NCBI GenBank assembly: GCA_035388825.1
Contig: DAOOQQ010000021.1
Coordinates: forward strand, 1 to 63,899
Origin: MWAR01 sp035388825
Lineage (GTDB): Bacteria > Muiribacteriota > Ozemobacteria > Ozemobacterales > Ozemobacteraceae
Length of the DNA stretch: 63,899 bases
Direction: 5' to 3'
In this document: piece by piece, positions 40,459-50,282 of the stretch
How positions within the stretch are numbered: the stretch's first letter is position 1
How the letters are laid out: each line of letters starts with the position of its first letter
Notes under the pieces: generated by a model
What the model was told of the DNA's origin: nothing
Database searches by the model: none
What the model saw: the letters and a program-made list of their open reading frames with translations, nothing else
Made by a program: the position numbers and the translations under genes

Positions 40459-43266
40459 ATGCGGACGGCGTTTCTCGACCTGCTCACGCGTGCGGCGCGG
40501 CTGCCGATCAACGACCTCTGGAACCCCCTGCTGGCCGAGTGGCTTGCCGAGATGCCCGAATTCATCGCGATCGGCGTTCGTCTGGAGCGGACCGTTCCGG
40601 AAACCAGGCCCGAATTTCATCTTCTGAAGCCGGTTTCCGCCGACACTCTGCGCGCCATGCTGGACTGGGGCCACGCGTTCGACAGCACTCCCCCCGTGGC
40701 GCCTGCCGACACCGGCGCCGGATATGGTCTCTCCCCCGACGGCACCCACGTGATGACGCTGATCGCGCCGTTCGTGTTCCGCAACATGTGCTGCGGCTGC
40801 CTTGTCATCGTCACTCAGCCGCTCTCCAGGGAAATCCACCTCGACTGGATGCGGTTCACCGAGCGACTCGCGGATCTGCTTTTCAGTCGCCACCTGAATC
40901 ATCCCCGATCCCAGACGGTCGAACTCGACGATCCGCGCGCAGCGCTGGAGTTTCTGGCAGACATGCAGCGCATGTTCGCCCCGGAGCCGGTCGGATCGCG
41001 CACCACGACGACGTATCCGACGTTCCCCGAGCCCTGGCACGCCGAGAGCGAAACACGGCTGGGCGGATTCCTGCGTCGGTTCCAGACCGCGTTTTCGATC
41101 GAAAGCGCCTTCGTCATGCAGCGCGTCTCGGATGAGCACGTGCATATCCTGGCGATCTCGCCGCTCGTCACGACCTTCACGCCGTCTGCCACGCCCGACA
41201 CGTTCCTTCAGCAGCTCCCTGGCGATTTCGCCGAACTGCTCACGGACCTGAGCGAGGCTGCCCAGCTCTACCCGATCGACGGGGCGCGGCTGACGCTGCT
41301 TCCGGGCGGCAGCCAGAGCACGACCACCCCGCTGAGCCAGCCGACGGTTCAGTCGTTCCCCTGCCAGGTCGCCGGAGAGACGTTCGGGCATCTGGGCGTG
41401 CTGATGATCCGCCGGCCGGACCCCGGCTCGTTCCTGCGTCTGATGACGCTGATCTCGAACCATCTCGGCTTCTGGTTCGCCCACCAATACCGCCTCCGCC
41501 GCGAAGCCGACCGATCCCGGCTGCGCAAGCAGATCAACATGACCTTCAACGTGATCACCGGCAGCCTCGAGGTCGAAGGGATCTACGATCAGCTCTGCGA
41601 CAACCTGAGAACCTTGTTCGGCCAGGAACACGGCGCCGTCGCCGCCTTTTCCGCCTCGCATGAATTGGAGATCGTGCGACGGTTCGGCACGACACCGGCC
41701 GGCTTCGATCCCGACAGGGCCGTGAAGACGCCCGGCATCGTGCGGGATTACATCGCGGACGGGTCCGCGTTCGGCCCCGTCGCCGCCGATTCCGACGAGC
41801 CGGTCCGGTTCGTCTTTCCGCTGAGTCCGACGCCGCAGGTGACGGTGGGCAGCGACGACATCTTTCACCAGCGGGCGCTCGGCGGCGTGATCCTGTACAA
41901 CGCGCCGGGGAACAGGCCGTTAGGCGAGGATCTGCTTGAAATGCTGAACTCGCTTCTGAACGGGTTCAGCGCAGCCCTGCGCGTCTCGCTCAACTACCGC
42001 GAGAAGCTCGAGACGATCGAGGAGCTCGAGGGGCTGATCGCCCAGTCCGACGACCAGGACCGGCTGCTGTCGAAGATGATCGACGTGATCCAGAAGCTGC
42101 TGAAGGTGAAGCGCATCTCGTATCTGACGCTGAATCCCGACGGCCGGACGCTGTCGATCAAGGACGGCCGCGATCTTCCCCCCGGCGTGATCCAGACGAT
42201 GCAGATCCCGCTTGGCGAGGGCATCTCGGGGTATGTCGCGAGCACGGGGGAGACGCTGCGACTGGACAACATCGAGGAGACGGCGACCAAGTTCCAGAAG
42301 CGGTCGCTCGAGCATTATTTCAACCGGTCGCTGCTGTCGGTTCCCCTCGTGTCGAAGGGGCCGCGCGGCGAGACGGAGGTGCTCGGCGTCATCAACGTCA
42401 ACAACAAGATCAACGGGCTGACGTTCACGAAACAGGACCAACAGATGCTCGAGTCGCTCGCCCACCTCGTCGTGGCGGCTCTGACGAACATCAACCTGCT
42501 GAAGACCCGACATGAAAACGATTTGTTGCAGCTTCAGCTCACGATGGCGAAAGAGGTGCAAACCTCGCTGCTGCCCAAGGTGTTCGACAGCATTCCGAGC
42601 CAGATCGGCATGTATGGCCGGAGTGATCCGGCCCGCCAGATCGGCGGGGATTTCTACGACGGGCTGCCGCTGGCCGACGGCCGCTGGTTCGCCGCGATCG
42701 GGGATGTCTCGGGGAAAGGGATGTCGGCGGCGATCCTGATGGCGACGACGCGGATCATCCTGCGCTCCGTCGTGCAGACCACCTCCGACCCGACCGAGAT
42801 CCTGCGCAGGGTTCACCAGCAGCTCGGTCGCGAGCTGGACGGGTATTTCTTCGTCACGATGCAGGCGGTGGCGATCGATCCGATGACCGGGGATGGGGAG
42901 ATGGTTTCGGCCGGCCATGGCCCGCTGCTGGCCTGCCTGGGCGGCAGCCTCACGCAACTCGAGTGCAAGGGCGGGTTTCCGCTCAACGTCGGGGGGAACG
43001 AAGCCGCCTTCGATGCGGTCCAGTTCCGGCTGATCGCGGGCGACCGGCTGCTGTTCTTCACGGACGGCCTGACGGAGGATCGCGCCCCCACCGGCGAGAT
43101 GTTCGGGATGGACCGGACGTGCGAACTGTTCGGCGCCCTGCGCGACAGGCAGGCGAAGCAGCTCGTGGAGGAGGTGTTCGCCGCGGCGGAGGCCTGGCGG
43201 TCGGAAGGCGAGGCCCACGACGATCTCACGGTGATGGCGGTCGAGTATATCGGAGTCACGGAATGA
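40459..43266 (+). CDS. GAF-domain PP2C/SpoIIE-type serine phosphatase
   Basis: A cytoplasmic sensor phosphatase of about 935 residues. N-terminal GAF-like regions (about 1-340 and 360-530) lead to a clear GAF at about 555-700 (GEGISGYVASTGETLRLDNI, RSLLSVPLVSKG). The SpoIIE/PP2C domain follows from about 715 to the end, with RQIGGDFYDGL, AIGDVSGKGMSAA, SAGHGPLLA, FFTDGLTEDR and EAHDDLTVMAVEY as metal-binding and core motifs. Such proteins dephosphorylate anti-anti-sigma factors in partner-switching systems; no partner is encoded here. ATG 40459 has AGAGG ten bases upstream; ATG 40450, only one base from it, is the alternative. Its stop overlaps the next start. Confidence 0.92.
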   Translation: MRTAFLDLLTRAARLPINDLWNPLLAEWLAEMPEFIAIGVRLERTVPETRPEFHLLKPVSADTLRAMLDWGHAFDSTPPVAPADTGAGYGLSPDGTHVMTLIAPFVFRNMCCGCLVIVTQPLSREIHLDWMRFTERLADLLFSRHLNHPRSQTVELDDPRAALEFLADMQRMFAPEPVGSRTTTTYPTFPEPWHAESETRLGGFLRRFQTAFSIESAFVMQRVSDEHVHILAISPLVTTFTPSATPDTFLQQLPGDFAELLTDLSEAAQLYPIDGARLTLLPGGSQSTTTPLSQPTVQSFPCQVAGETFGHLGVLMIRRPDPGSFLRLMTLISNHLGFWFAHQYRLRREADRSRLRKQINMTFNVITGSLEVEGIYDQLCDNLRTLFGQEHGAVAAFSASHELEIVRRFGTTPAGFDPDRAVKTPGIVRDYIADGSAFGPVAADSDEPVRFVFPLSPTPQVTVGSDDIFHQRALGGVILYNAPGNRPLGEDLLEMLNSLLNGFSAALRVSLNYREKLETIEELEGLIAQSDDQDRLLSKMIDVIQKLLKVKRISYLTLNPDGRTLSIKDGRDLPPGVIQTMQIPLGEGISGYVASTGETLRLDNIEETATKFQKRSLEHYFNRSLLSVPLVSKGPRGETEVLGVINVNNKINGLTFTKQDQQMLESLAHLVVAALTNINLLKTRHENDLLQLQLTMAKEVQTSLLPKVFDSIPSQIGMYGRSDPARQIGGDFYDGLPLADGRWFAAIGDVSGKGMSAAILMATTRIILRSVVQTTSDPTEILRRVHQQLGRELDGYFFVTMQAVAIDPMTGDGEMVSAGHGPLLACLGGSLTQLECKGGFPLNVGGNEAAFDAVQFRLIAGDRLLFFTDGLTEDRAPTGEMFGMDRTCELFGALRDRQAKQLVEEVFAAAEAWRSEGEAHDDLTVMAVEYIGVTE

Positions 43267-45377
43267 AATATAGCGCAAACATTACAACAAAACTGATCGC
43301 GTTTCACGAGCGGCTAGCTGCTCGCACGGCCGACATGGTCGACCTGGAGAAGCTGCTGAAGGCGGTTCTGGGCGAAGTGACGACCCTGGTCGGGGCTTCG
43401 TCGGGCTCGATCATGGTGCATGACCCGGCGCTGAACCGGCTCCGGTTGTATGTCTCGGCCCGCCATCCCGGCCGGATCGGCGGTCGCAGCCTTCCGTCGG
43501 GGACCGCTCTTCCGGTCGACGAGGGAATCGCGGGGAAGGTGTTCCGGGAAAACGCGCCCGTCATCGTCACGGACCGCACCAAGGCCGGCGAGTCGCTTCC
43601 CTGGAAGCGCCGGCGGGGCGGGGGCGGCTTCATGTCGCTGCCGTTGTGCATCCAGCGCCGGGTCATCGGCGTGCTGAATCTCAACGGCAGCCCCGACCGC
43701 GAGGGGTTCACGGACGAGGACGTGCGGCTCGTGACGTCGCTGACCGGCTCGGTCGCGGCCCTGGTCGAGAAGGGGCGGCTCCTGGAGGAGGTGCGCCGGG
43801 CCCATGACGAGACCCAGCGGCTGTACGATCTCGCGGTGCTGCTGAGCCGAGACGAAGCCGTCGAGACGCTGCTGGGGGAAGCTCTGCGCAAGATCTCCGG
43901 CGATCTGGAAGCGGGCCGCGCGGCCGTCATCCGGTTCTCGCTGCCCTCGGGCCACGGCGGGGAGGAGCAGCCGCCCGAGATCGTCGCCGCGTGGAAGTTC
44001 GGCGCGGAACATCTGAAACGCCTGTCTTCGGCCGTCGGGACGAGCCTGCGCACCGAGCTTTCGCTTTCGAAACGGGCGCGCCGGGCCGACCAGCTCGGCG
44101 GGCCGCCGGTTTCCCTGCCGTTCCGGGATGGAAAGCAGGTGCTCGAACTGTTCTGTCTGCCCCTGGTCACCATCGAGTCGGACTCGTTCGTGTTGTGCGC
44201 GATCCGCGAGCCGCGGCGGGGCGATCCCGAGGCGGCGCGCCGGCATTACCGGTTCCTGTCGCTGGCCGCGCGCCAGATCGCGACGGCGCTGGAACGGGCC
44301 GAGATGATCGAGCAGCTCCGGATCGACAAGTCGGTGCTGCTCGAGAACGCGCTGACGAACGAGATCTTCCTCAGCATCAGCACCGAGCTCGCTTCGACGC
44401 TGGATCCGCACCTGGTGCTGCGCAAGGCCTTCGACCATTTCAACAAGCTGGTCCCCTACACGACGTTCACGATCATGCTGTTCGACGAGATCGAGCAGGC
44501 GTATCACATCATCGTCCAGCCCTCGCGGCGCCTGGCCCCGGCCTACCTGCGCCAGCTGCGCGAGGAGGTCGTGAGCACGTTCCGCGAGTATCCGGCCGAG
44601 CCCTCGATCGATGCCGGCAGAGCCCCGATGCTCGACGTGTTCCATCCGCAGAATCCGACACCGGGCGCCCCGGCGAAGTTCCGCCAGTCGATGCAGATGC
44701 CGGTCGTGCTGAACGGGAAGATCACGGGCATGGTCCATCTGTCGCGGGTCGAGGACGTGACGTTCGGCCGGTCCGACTTCAACAAGCTGAGCCAGTTCAC
44801 GGCCATCTTCGTCACCAGCATCAAGAACGCCCTGATCCACAAGCGGACCGAGAAGCTCGCGTTCACGGATCCATTGACAGGCTTATATAATCACAGATAT
44901 TTTCAGGAGACCCTGTTGCCCGAATTCATCCGGTCGCGGCGTTACGACAAGCCGCTGTCCCTGATGATCATCGACATCGACCATTTCAAGAAGTTCAACG
45001 ACACCTGGGGTCATCTGACGGGCGACAAAGTGCTGATTCACGTCGGCCAGGTGTTCGAGCGGTCGGTGCGAAGCAAGATCGATACGGTGGCGCGATACGG
45101 CGGCGAGGAGTTCGCGATCCTGCTTCCCGAAACGCCGCTGAAGGGCGCGCACCTGTTCGCCGAACGCGTCCGGGCTGCCGTCGAGGCCTCACCCGTGAAG
45201 GCCGACGGAAAGACGCTCCCGGTCACGATCTCGATCGGCGTTGCCTGCACGCTCGTGACGAACTGCACCAAGACCTCGGACCTGATCGCCGCGGCCGATT
45301 CCGCCCTGTATGCAGCCAAGGATGCGGGACGTAACCAGGTCAAGACTTTCGAAAGCGAACATCTCGAACATGTCTGA
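43263..45377 (+). CDS. GAF-domain diguanylate cyclase (GGEEF)
   Basis: A 704-residue cytoplasmic protein that starts on the phosphatase stop (ATGA). GAF domains lie at about 10-175, 190-360 and 375-540. A GGDEF domain at about 545-700 has DPLTGLYNHRYF, the active-site YGGEEF (Gly613-Phe617) and SIGVACTL, so it should make cyclic di-GMP from two GTP. The product-inhibition site RxxD expected five residues before GGEEF reads SKID, so canonical feedback binding is likely lost. A block of rare AT-rich codons encodes TGLYNHRYF (44876-44905). The stop overlaps the next start by eight bases. Confidence 0.94.
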   Translation: MKYSANITTKLIAFHERLAARTADMVDLEKLLKAVLGEVTTLVGASSGSIMVHDPALNRLRLYVSARHPGRIGGRSLPSGTALPVDEGIAGKVFRENAPVIVTDRTKAGESLPWKRRRGGGGFMSLPLCIQRRVIGVLNLNGSPDREGFTDEDVRLVTSLTGSVAALVEKGRLLEEVRRAHDETQRLYDLAVLLSRDEAVETLLGEALRKISGDLEAGRAAVIRFSLPSGHGGEEQPPEIVAAWKFGAEHLKRLSSAVGTSLRTELSLSKRARRADQLGGPPVSLPFRDGKQVLELFCLPLVTIESDSFVLCAIREPRRGDPEAARRHYRFLSLAARQIATALERAEMIEQLRIDKSVLLENALTNEIFLSISTELASTLDPHLVLRKAFDHFNKLVPYTTFTIMLFDEIEQAYHIIVQPSRRLAPAYLRQLREEVVSTFREYPAEPSIDAGRAPMLDVFHPQNPTPGAPAKFRQSMQMPVVLNGKITGMVHLSRVEDVTFGRSDFNKLSQFTAIFVTSIKNALIHKRTEKLAFTDPLTGLYNHRYFQETLLPEFIRSRRYDKPLSLMIIDIDHFKKFNDTWGHLTGDKVLIHVGQVFERSVRSKIDTVARYGGEEFAILLPETPLKGAHLFAERVRAAVEASPVKADGKTLPVTISIGVACTLVTNCTKTSDLIAAADSALYAAKDAGRNQVKTFESEHLEHV

Positions 45378-47592
45378 ACACCCCATTTCCCCCTGCAACC
45401 GCCGGCAGAAGCCGGAGCCGGCCGCCAACGGACAGACGTTCGAACGCCTGTCGCGGCTGTCGGATCTCTCGATGGACCTTTCGGCCGGCATCGAGCGCGA
45501 CGAACTGCTGCGCCGGATGGTCGAGTCGGTGCGATCGGCGATGAGAGCCGACGAGGCGTTTTTCCTGCTGCTCGATCCCGACAGCTTCGAGCTGGTGCTG
45601 ACCGCCGCGGGCGGCAAGCGCCGTAAACGGCCGTCGCGGGTGAAATGCCCTGAGCGGCGCACCAGCCTGGCCGTCGCCGGCGAGTATGGCTTCGCCCCTT
45701 CCCCACGCGTCTCGGCGAGCCCGGAGACGCCGACCGATCCCGAGGCGCTGATGCTGCGCAACGCGTTCACGGGCCGGCAGCGGTTGATGTTCACCCGAGA
45801 GCTGAAAGACCCGCTGTTCAAGGGCGTCGGGTACCGCTCGGCCATGGTTCTGCCGCTGGTGACGACGACCCAGGCCGTGGGCCTGCTGGTCGTGGCGAAC
45901 ATCACGAACGACCGCCCCTTCACGGTGACCGACATGGAAGAGGCGACCGTGTTCGCGAACCTCGCCGCGATGGCCGTCGAGCACCAGAAACTGGTTCACG
46001 AGCGCGAAGGCCGTATCCGCGAGATGGAGAAGCTGAACCTGCTGGCGAAGCGGTTCTCGACGGTGCAGACCCTGGAGGGCCTGATCGGGCTCTCGTTCGA
46101 GTATCTGAGCCAGATCATTCCGCACGAACTGGGCGTGGTCAGCCTGTATCATCACGACGAGGAGATGCGGTATTTCGTCTCGCCGCGGCCGCTGTCACCG
46201 GGCAGCCTCCAGAACCTGACCGCCCACCTGCAGGATATCTCGGCGAGTCTGCGCCAGAAGCCCCCGAAAAGCGTGCGATGCCAGCAGATCTTTCTGCCCG
46301 GCCGCGAGACGCTGCCGATGGCCCAGGTGTTCCGCACCCGCATCCAGTCGTTCCTGACGGTGCCGCTGACGGTCGCGAGCCAGAACATCGGCCTGATCAA
46401 CCTTTCGGCCACGCGCGTCAACGCCTTCAACCGCGACCACCTGCGGGCCTTCACGACCCTTTCCAACCTGCTCGCCACGGCGATCGAGAACGTCAAGATC
46501 CGACTGTATCTGGAACGGCGCATCGAGGAGATCTCGGTGCTGTTCGAGATCTCCCAGTCGATCACCTCGACCCTGGTGCTCGACGAGGTTCTCGACTCGA
46601 TCGTCAACTTCTCGATGGAGATGATGCACGCGCTGCGGTGCGAACTGCGACTGGTCGATCCGTCCGGCCAGTTCCTCGAGACCCGCGCCTCGCGCGGCCT
46701 TTCGAAATCCTTCCTCTCGGCCACGCCGATCCGGGTCGGCGAAGGACTGCTCGGAAGCGTGGTCGAGACGAAGCTGCCGATCACCGTCGTCGACGTGCGC
46801 AAGGATCCGCGCACGAAGTATCTGAGCCTGACGAAGCGGGAGCGGCTGGCGGGCCTGCTGGCCGTGCCGATCCTGCAGCGCAACGTGCCGGTCGGGGTCA
46901 TCACGGTGTATACGAGCAAGCCGCGCGACTTCACCCAGAACGAGATCGACCTGCTCTCGACGTTTGCATCACAGGCAAGCGTCGCGATCGAGAACGCCCG
47001 GCTGTATGCGAAGATGAAGGATCAGTATCTGTCGATGGTCGCGGCGCTGGCGGCGGCAATCGAGACGAAGGATGCCTACACGCACGGCCACAGCAAGAAC
47101 GTGATGGAGTATGCCGTCAAGATCGCGCGGGAGTTCGAGCTGGGCGAGGACGAGATCGAGACGATCCGGTATGCCGGGCTGCTGCACGACATCGGCAAGA
47201 TCGGTATCAAGGACGTGATCCTGACGAAGCAGGAGGCGCTCACCCCGGAGGAACGCCAGGAGCTGCGCAACCATCCGAAATACGGCGCTTTCATCATGGA
47301 GCAGGTGGACTTCCTGAAAGATATCGCGCCGCTGACGCTGTATCATCATGAACGCTACGACGGAACCGGCTACCCGCTCGGCTTGAAAGGCGACGACATC
47401 CCGCTCGGGGCGCGCATTCTGGCCGTGGCCGACACGTATGACTCGATGATCGCCGACCGGCCGTACCGCAAGGCGTTTCCGTATGACCACGTCGTGCGGG
47501 AGATGAAGAAGGTTTCGGGCAGCCAGCTCGACCCGAAGGTCGTCGAGGCCTTCCTGGGCATCATCCGGCGCGAACAACAGCAGAAGGGCTGA
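45370..47592 (+). CDS. GAF-domain HD-GYP cyclic-di-GMP phosphodiesterase
   Basis: A 740-residue protein beginning inside the cyclase gene (8-base overlap). GAF domains lie at about 25-215, 230-390 and 400-565. A C-terminal HD-GYP domain (about 570-735) shows YTHGHSKNVMEYAVKIA, LLHDIGKIGIKDVIL (HD near 604), HHERYDGTGYPLGLKGDDIP (GYP near 664) and ARILAVADTYDSMIADRPYR, all needed for hydrolysis of cyclic di-GMP. It completes a coupled phosphatase-cyclase-phosphodiesterase set. The open frame extends 20 codons upstream, but only inside the previous gene. Confidence 0.94.
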   Translation: MSEHPISPCNRRQKPEPAANGQTFERLSRLSDLSMDLSAGIERDELLRRMVESVRSAMRADEAFFLLLDPDSFELVLTAAGGKRRKRPSRVKCPERRTSLAVAGEYGFAPSPRVSASPETPTDPEALMLRNAFTGRQRLMFTRELKDPLFKGVGYRSAMVLPLVTTTQAVGLLVVANITNDRPFTVTDMEEATVFANLAAMAVEHQKLVHEREGRIREMEKLNLLAKRFSTVQTLEGLIGLSFEYLSQIIPHELGVVSLYHHDEEMRYFVSPRPLSPGSLQNLTAHLQDISASLRQKPPKSVRCQQIFLPGRETLPMAQVFRTRIQSFLTVPLTVASQNIGLINLSATRVNAFNRDHLRAFTTLSNLLATAIENVKIRLYLERRIEEISVLFEISQSITSTLVLDEVLDSIVNFSMEMMHALRCELRLVDPSGQFLETRASRGLSKSFLSATPIRVGEGLLGSVVETKLPITVVDVRKDPRTKYLSLTKRERLAGLLAVPILQRNVPVGVITVYTSKPRDFTQNEIDLLSTFASQASVAIENARLYAKMKDQYLSMVAALAAAIETKDAYTHGHSKNVMEYAVKIAREFELGEDEIETIRYAGLLHDIGKIGIKDVILTKQEALTPEERQELRNHPKYGAFIMEQVDFLKDIAPLTLYHHERYDGTGYPLGLKGDDIPLGARILAVADTYDSMIADRPYRKAFPYDHVVREMKKVSGSQLDPKVVEAFLGIIRREQQQKG

Positions 47593-47603
47593 GGAAGAAC
47601 GAC

Positions 47604-50282
47604 ATGCACGCGGCAGCCGCTGGCCCGCTTCCCGCCTCGTGCGGAGCGGAACTCATCGCCATCGCCCACGGCGGCGATCTCGATCTGCTGGCCGCCGCGC
47701 GCTGCCTGCTGCTCGGCCGGCCGGACGCGCTGCTGCTGCATCCGTCACGGCTTGCGGCGAACGCCTGGAATCTCGCGCGCCGGTCGCCGTGGTTCCACAC
47801 GATTCCGCCAGCCCGCGTCGACTGGAAGCGGCTTCGCGAAGTTCACCTGCTCGGGATCGCGCTTCCCCGCCATAATCCGGAGCTCGTCGACGCGCTGATG
47901 CGCACGGATGCCGAGATCTTCGTGTATGCGCATGGAACGCCGCATCTGCCGTTCCGCGCAACGTCGATGCAGGTGCGGTCGTTCAGCGTCACGGCGCATT
48001 GTCTCGCCGAGCTGTTCTGCCGGCACGAACGGCTGTCGGACGAGGATGCCGCGCTGATGCTGATGGGGATCACGGAAAAGACCTGGGCCGGCCTCAGCTC
48101 GCGGGTGACACCACGGGATCTGGACATGATCCAGGCGCTGCGCGGCTACCCCACCCCGCCGCGGGCCGTCGCCAACCAGATCCTGCTGGGGCTGCGCGAG
48201 GGGCAGCGGGGGCTGCTGAACGATCTGCTGACCGGCGCCGAACAGGCCGATATCCGGCACTGGCCGGCGACGATCGCGGTCGCGAAAACGCTCGGCAACG
48301 TCCAGGACCTGACGCCGGTGATGGACACGCTCTGGTCACGGCTGGACGCGCATCTGCTGGTCGCGGCGGTGACGAGCGGCCGGCAGGCGCTGGTGTATGC
48401 CCGGTCGCGGCTGCCCGAGATCGATATGCCGGGCGTCTTCAAGGATCTGCACCCCCGTCCCGAGGAGAAATGGACACGCATCGTGCTTCCCGATGGCGAT
48501 CCCGACACGGTGCGCCGCACGCTGCACGAACTGCTCACGGAGCGGCTTCCATCCGACAGCACGGCGGGGGAGTTCATGACGGCCAGCCCGAAATGCGTCG
48601 AGGAAACCGAAACCGTGGCGAACACGCACGACATGATGCTGCGGTTCAATCTGATGTCGCTCGTCGTGCTGCGGAAGGGGGTCTTCGCGGGCATCGTGAC
48701 GCGGCGCGATCTGGACCGGGCCGTCCAGATGGATCTGTGGGACAGCCCGATCGCGCCCTTCGTGCCCAGCAGCCCGCCCTTCGTCACGCGCGACACGCCG
48801 GTACGGATCGTGCGGCGGCTGATGGTGCGGCACGATGTGACGAAGCTTCCCGTCATCGAGGAGGGGAAGGTCGTCGGGATCATCGCCGCACGCGAGGTGA
48901 TGCGGGGCCTGCGGGAACGGCTGCCGCCACCCGCCGAGTTTCTGCCGCAGATCGAGCCCGTGCCCGTGCCCGACCCGCACGCGATGGAAGCGCTTCTCAA
49001 GCGCCTGACCCCGATCAAGGTGCTCCATGTGCTGCGCAAAGTGGGCGCCACCGCCGATGCGCGGGGCCTGGCCGTCTATGTCGTGGGCGGATTCGTGCGG
49101 GACCTGCTTCTCGAACGGCCCAACCTCGACATGGATGTCGTCGTGATCGGGGATGCCCTGCCTTTCGCCGAAGCGGTCGCGACGGAGCTGAAGGCGCATC
49201 TGACGGTGTTCGACCGGTTCAAGACGGCGCGCGTCACCTACGAGGAGCTGAAGATCGATTTCACCTCGGCCCGGCGCGAGCATTACGCCCAGGCCGGCGC
49301 CCTGCCTCAGGTCGAGCTGGGCGGAATCGCCAACGATCTGAGCCGGCGGGATTTTTCGATCAACGCCATGGCGCTCGACCTTTCGGCCGACTCGTTCCTG
49401 AAACTCGTCGATCTGTACGGCGGCCTGCGCGATCTGCATGGCCGCCGGATCCGCATCCTGCACTCGTTCAGCTTTCTCGAGGATCCGACCCGGATGTTCC
49501 GGGCCATTCGGTTCGCCGTCCGATTCCGGTTCGAGCTGGCCGACGACACCCAGCGGGCCTTCGATCTGGCGCGCCAGCGCGAGGCGCTCACGACGCTGTC
49601 CCTCAAACGGATCGGGGCCGAGATCACGCGCTGCCTGCACGAGGAGGCTCCCGGCCGGATCATCGACCGGCTGTATGCGGCGAAACTGATGCGGGTGGTC
49701 CATCCCGATCTGACCGACGCATCGGTGCTGCCGGCGCGGTTCAAGCTGATTCCGGGCATGCTCCGGCGGTTCGCCCCGCTGAAGGAGCCGATCAGCTCCG
49801 AGCTCGTCCACTGGATCGGCTTGCTGGCCCCTCTCACCCCCGACAAGGCGGACAAGCTGCTCGTCGAGATGGGAACTCCTGCTATACGCAGAACTATTAT
49901 TGTAACATCGATACAAGCTCTGACCGACGTGCCGCCGCGGCTCGCCCGTTTGGGGGCGGCCGACGACGCCGGGCTGCACGCGCTGCTGTCGCCCCTGCCG
50001 CTCGAGGGGCTCGTCGCGCTGATCGCCTTCGTCCTGGACAAGGCGGGTGCGCGGCGGGTGTTCGACCACCTCACGCGCCTGCGCCACGTGCGTATCGAGA
50101 CGAAGGGCGCCGACCTGATCGCCGCGGGCATCCCGCCCGGGGCGCACATGCGCACGATCTTCGACGCGCTCCTCCGGGGGCGCCTGGAAGGCACCATCAC
50201 ATCGAGAAAGGAAGAACTGGACCATGCCCAACGGATCTTCGCGGATCTACGTATTCCGCACGTCGGGCGGCCCGGGCAGTGA
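47604..50282 (+). CDS. DHH-like/CBS/tRNA nucleotidyltransferase fusion (CCA- or A-adding)
   Basis: An 892-residue fusion. The N-terminal third (about 1-300) resembles the DHH phosphoesterase domain of long tRNA nucleotidyltransferases, but only DLD remains; DHH reads YAH and the GI.xDT motif reads GITEKT. Two CBS domains cover about 325-450 (LRFNLMSLVVLRKGVFAGIV, MVRHDVTKLPVIEEGKVVGI). The class II nucleotidyltransferase head starts near 490: VYVVGGFVRDLLLERPNLDM, with DVVVIGD supplying the catalytic DxD, and RRDFSINAMALDLS and DPTRMFRAIRFAVRF near 590-640. It repairs or adds the 3' CCA end of tRNA. Split CC-adding and A-adding enzymes exist, and which one this is cannot be told here. Confidence 0.9.
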   Translation: MHAAAAGPLPASCGAELIAIAHGGDLDLLAAARCLLLGRPDALLLHPSRLAANAWNLARRSPWFHTIPPARVDWKRLREVHLLGIALPRHNPELVDALMRTDAEIFVYAHGTPHLPFRATSMQVRSFSVTAHCLAELFCRHERLSDEDAALMLMGITEKTWAGLSSRVTPRDLDMIQALRGYPTPPRAVANQILLGLREGQRGLLNDLLTGAEQADIRHWPATIAVAKTLGNVQDLTPVMDTLWSRLDAHLLVAAVTSGRQALVYARSRLPEIDMPGVFKDLHPRPEEKWTRIVLPDGDPDTVRRTLHELLTERLPSDSTAGEFMTASPKCVEETETVANTHDMMLRFNLMSLVVLRKGVFAGIVTRRDLDRAVQMDLWDSPIAPFVPSSPPFVTRDTPVRIVRRLMVRHDVTKLPVIEEGKVVGIIAAREVMRGLRERLPPPAEFLPQIEPVPVPDPHAMEALLKRLTPIKVLHVLRKVGATADARGLAVYVVGGFVRDLLLERPNLDMDVVVIGDALPFAEAVATELKAHLTVFDRFKTARVTYEELKIDFTSARREHYAQAGALPQVELGGIANDLSRRDFSINAMALDLSADSFLKLVDLYGGLRDLHGRRIRILHSFSFLEDPTRMFRAIRFAVRFRFELADDTQRAFDLARQREALTTLSLKRIGAEITRCLHEEAPGRIIDRLYAAKLMRVVHPDLTDASVLPARFKLIPGMLRRFAPLKEPISSELVHWIGLLAPLTPDKADKLLVEMGTPAIRRTIIVTSIQALTDVPPRLARLGAADDAGLHALLSPLPLEGLVALIAFVLDKAGARRVFDHLTRLRHVRIETKGADLIAAGIPPGAHMRTIFDALLRGRLEGTITSRKEELDHAQRIFADLRIPHVGRPGQ

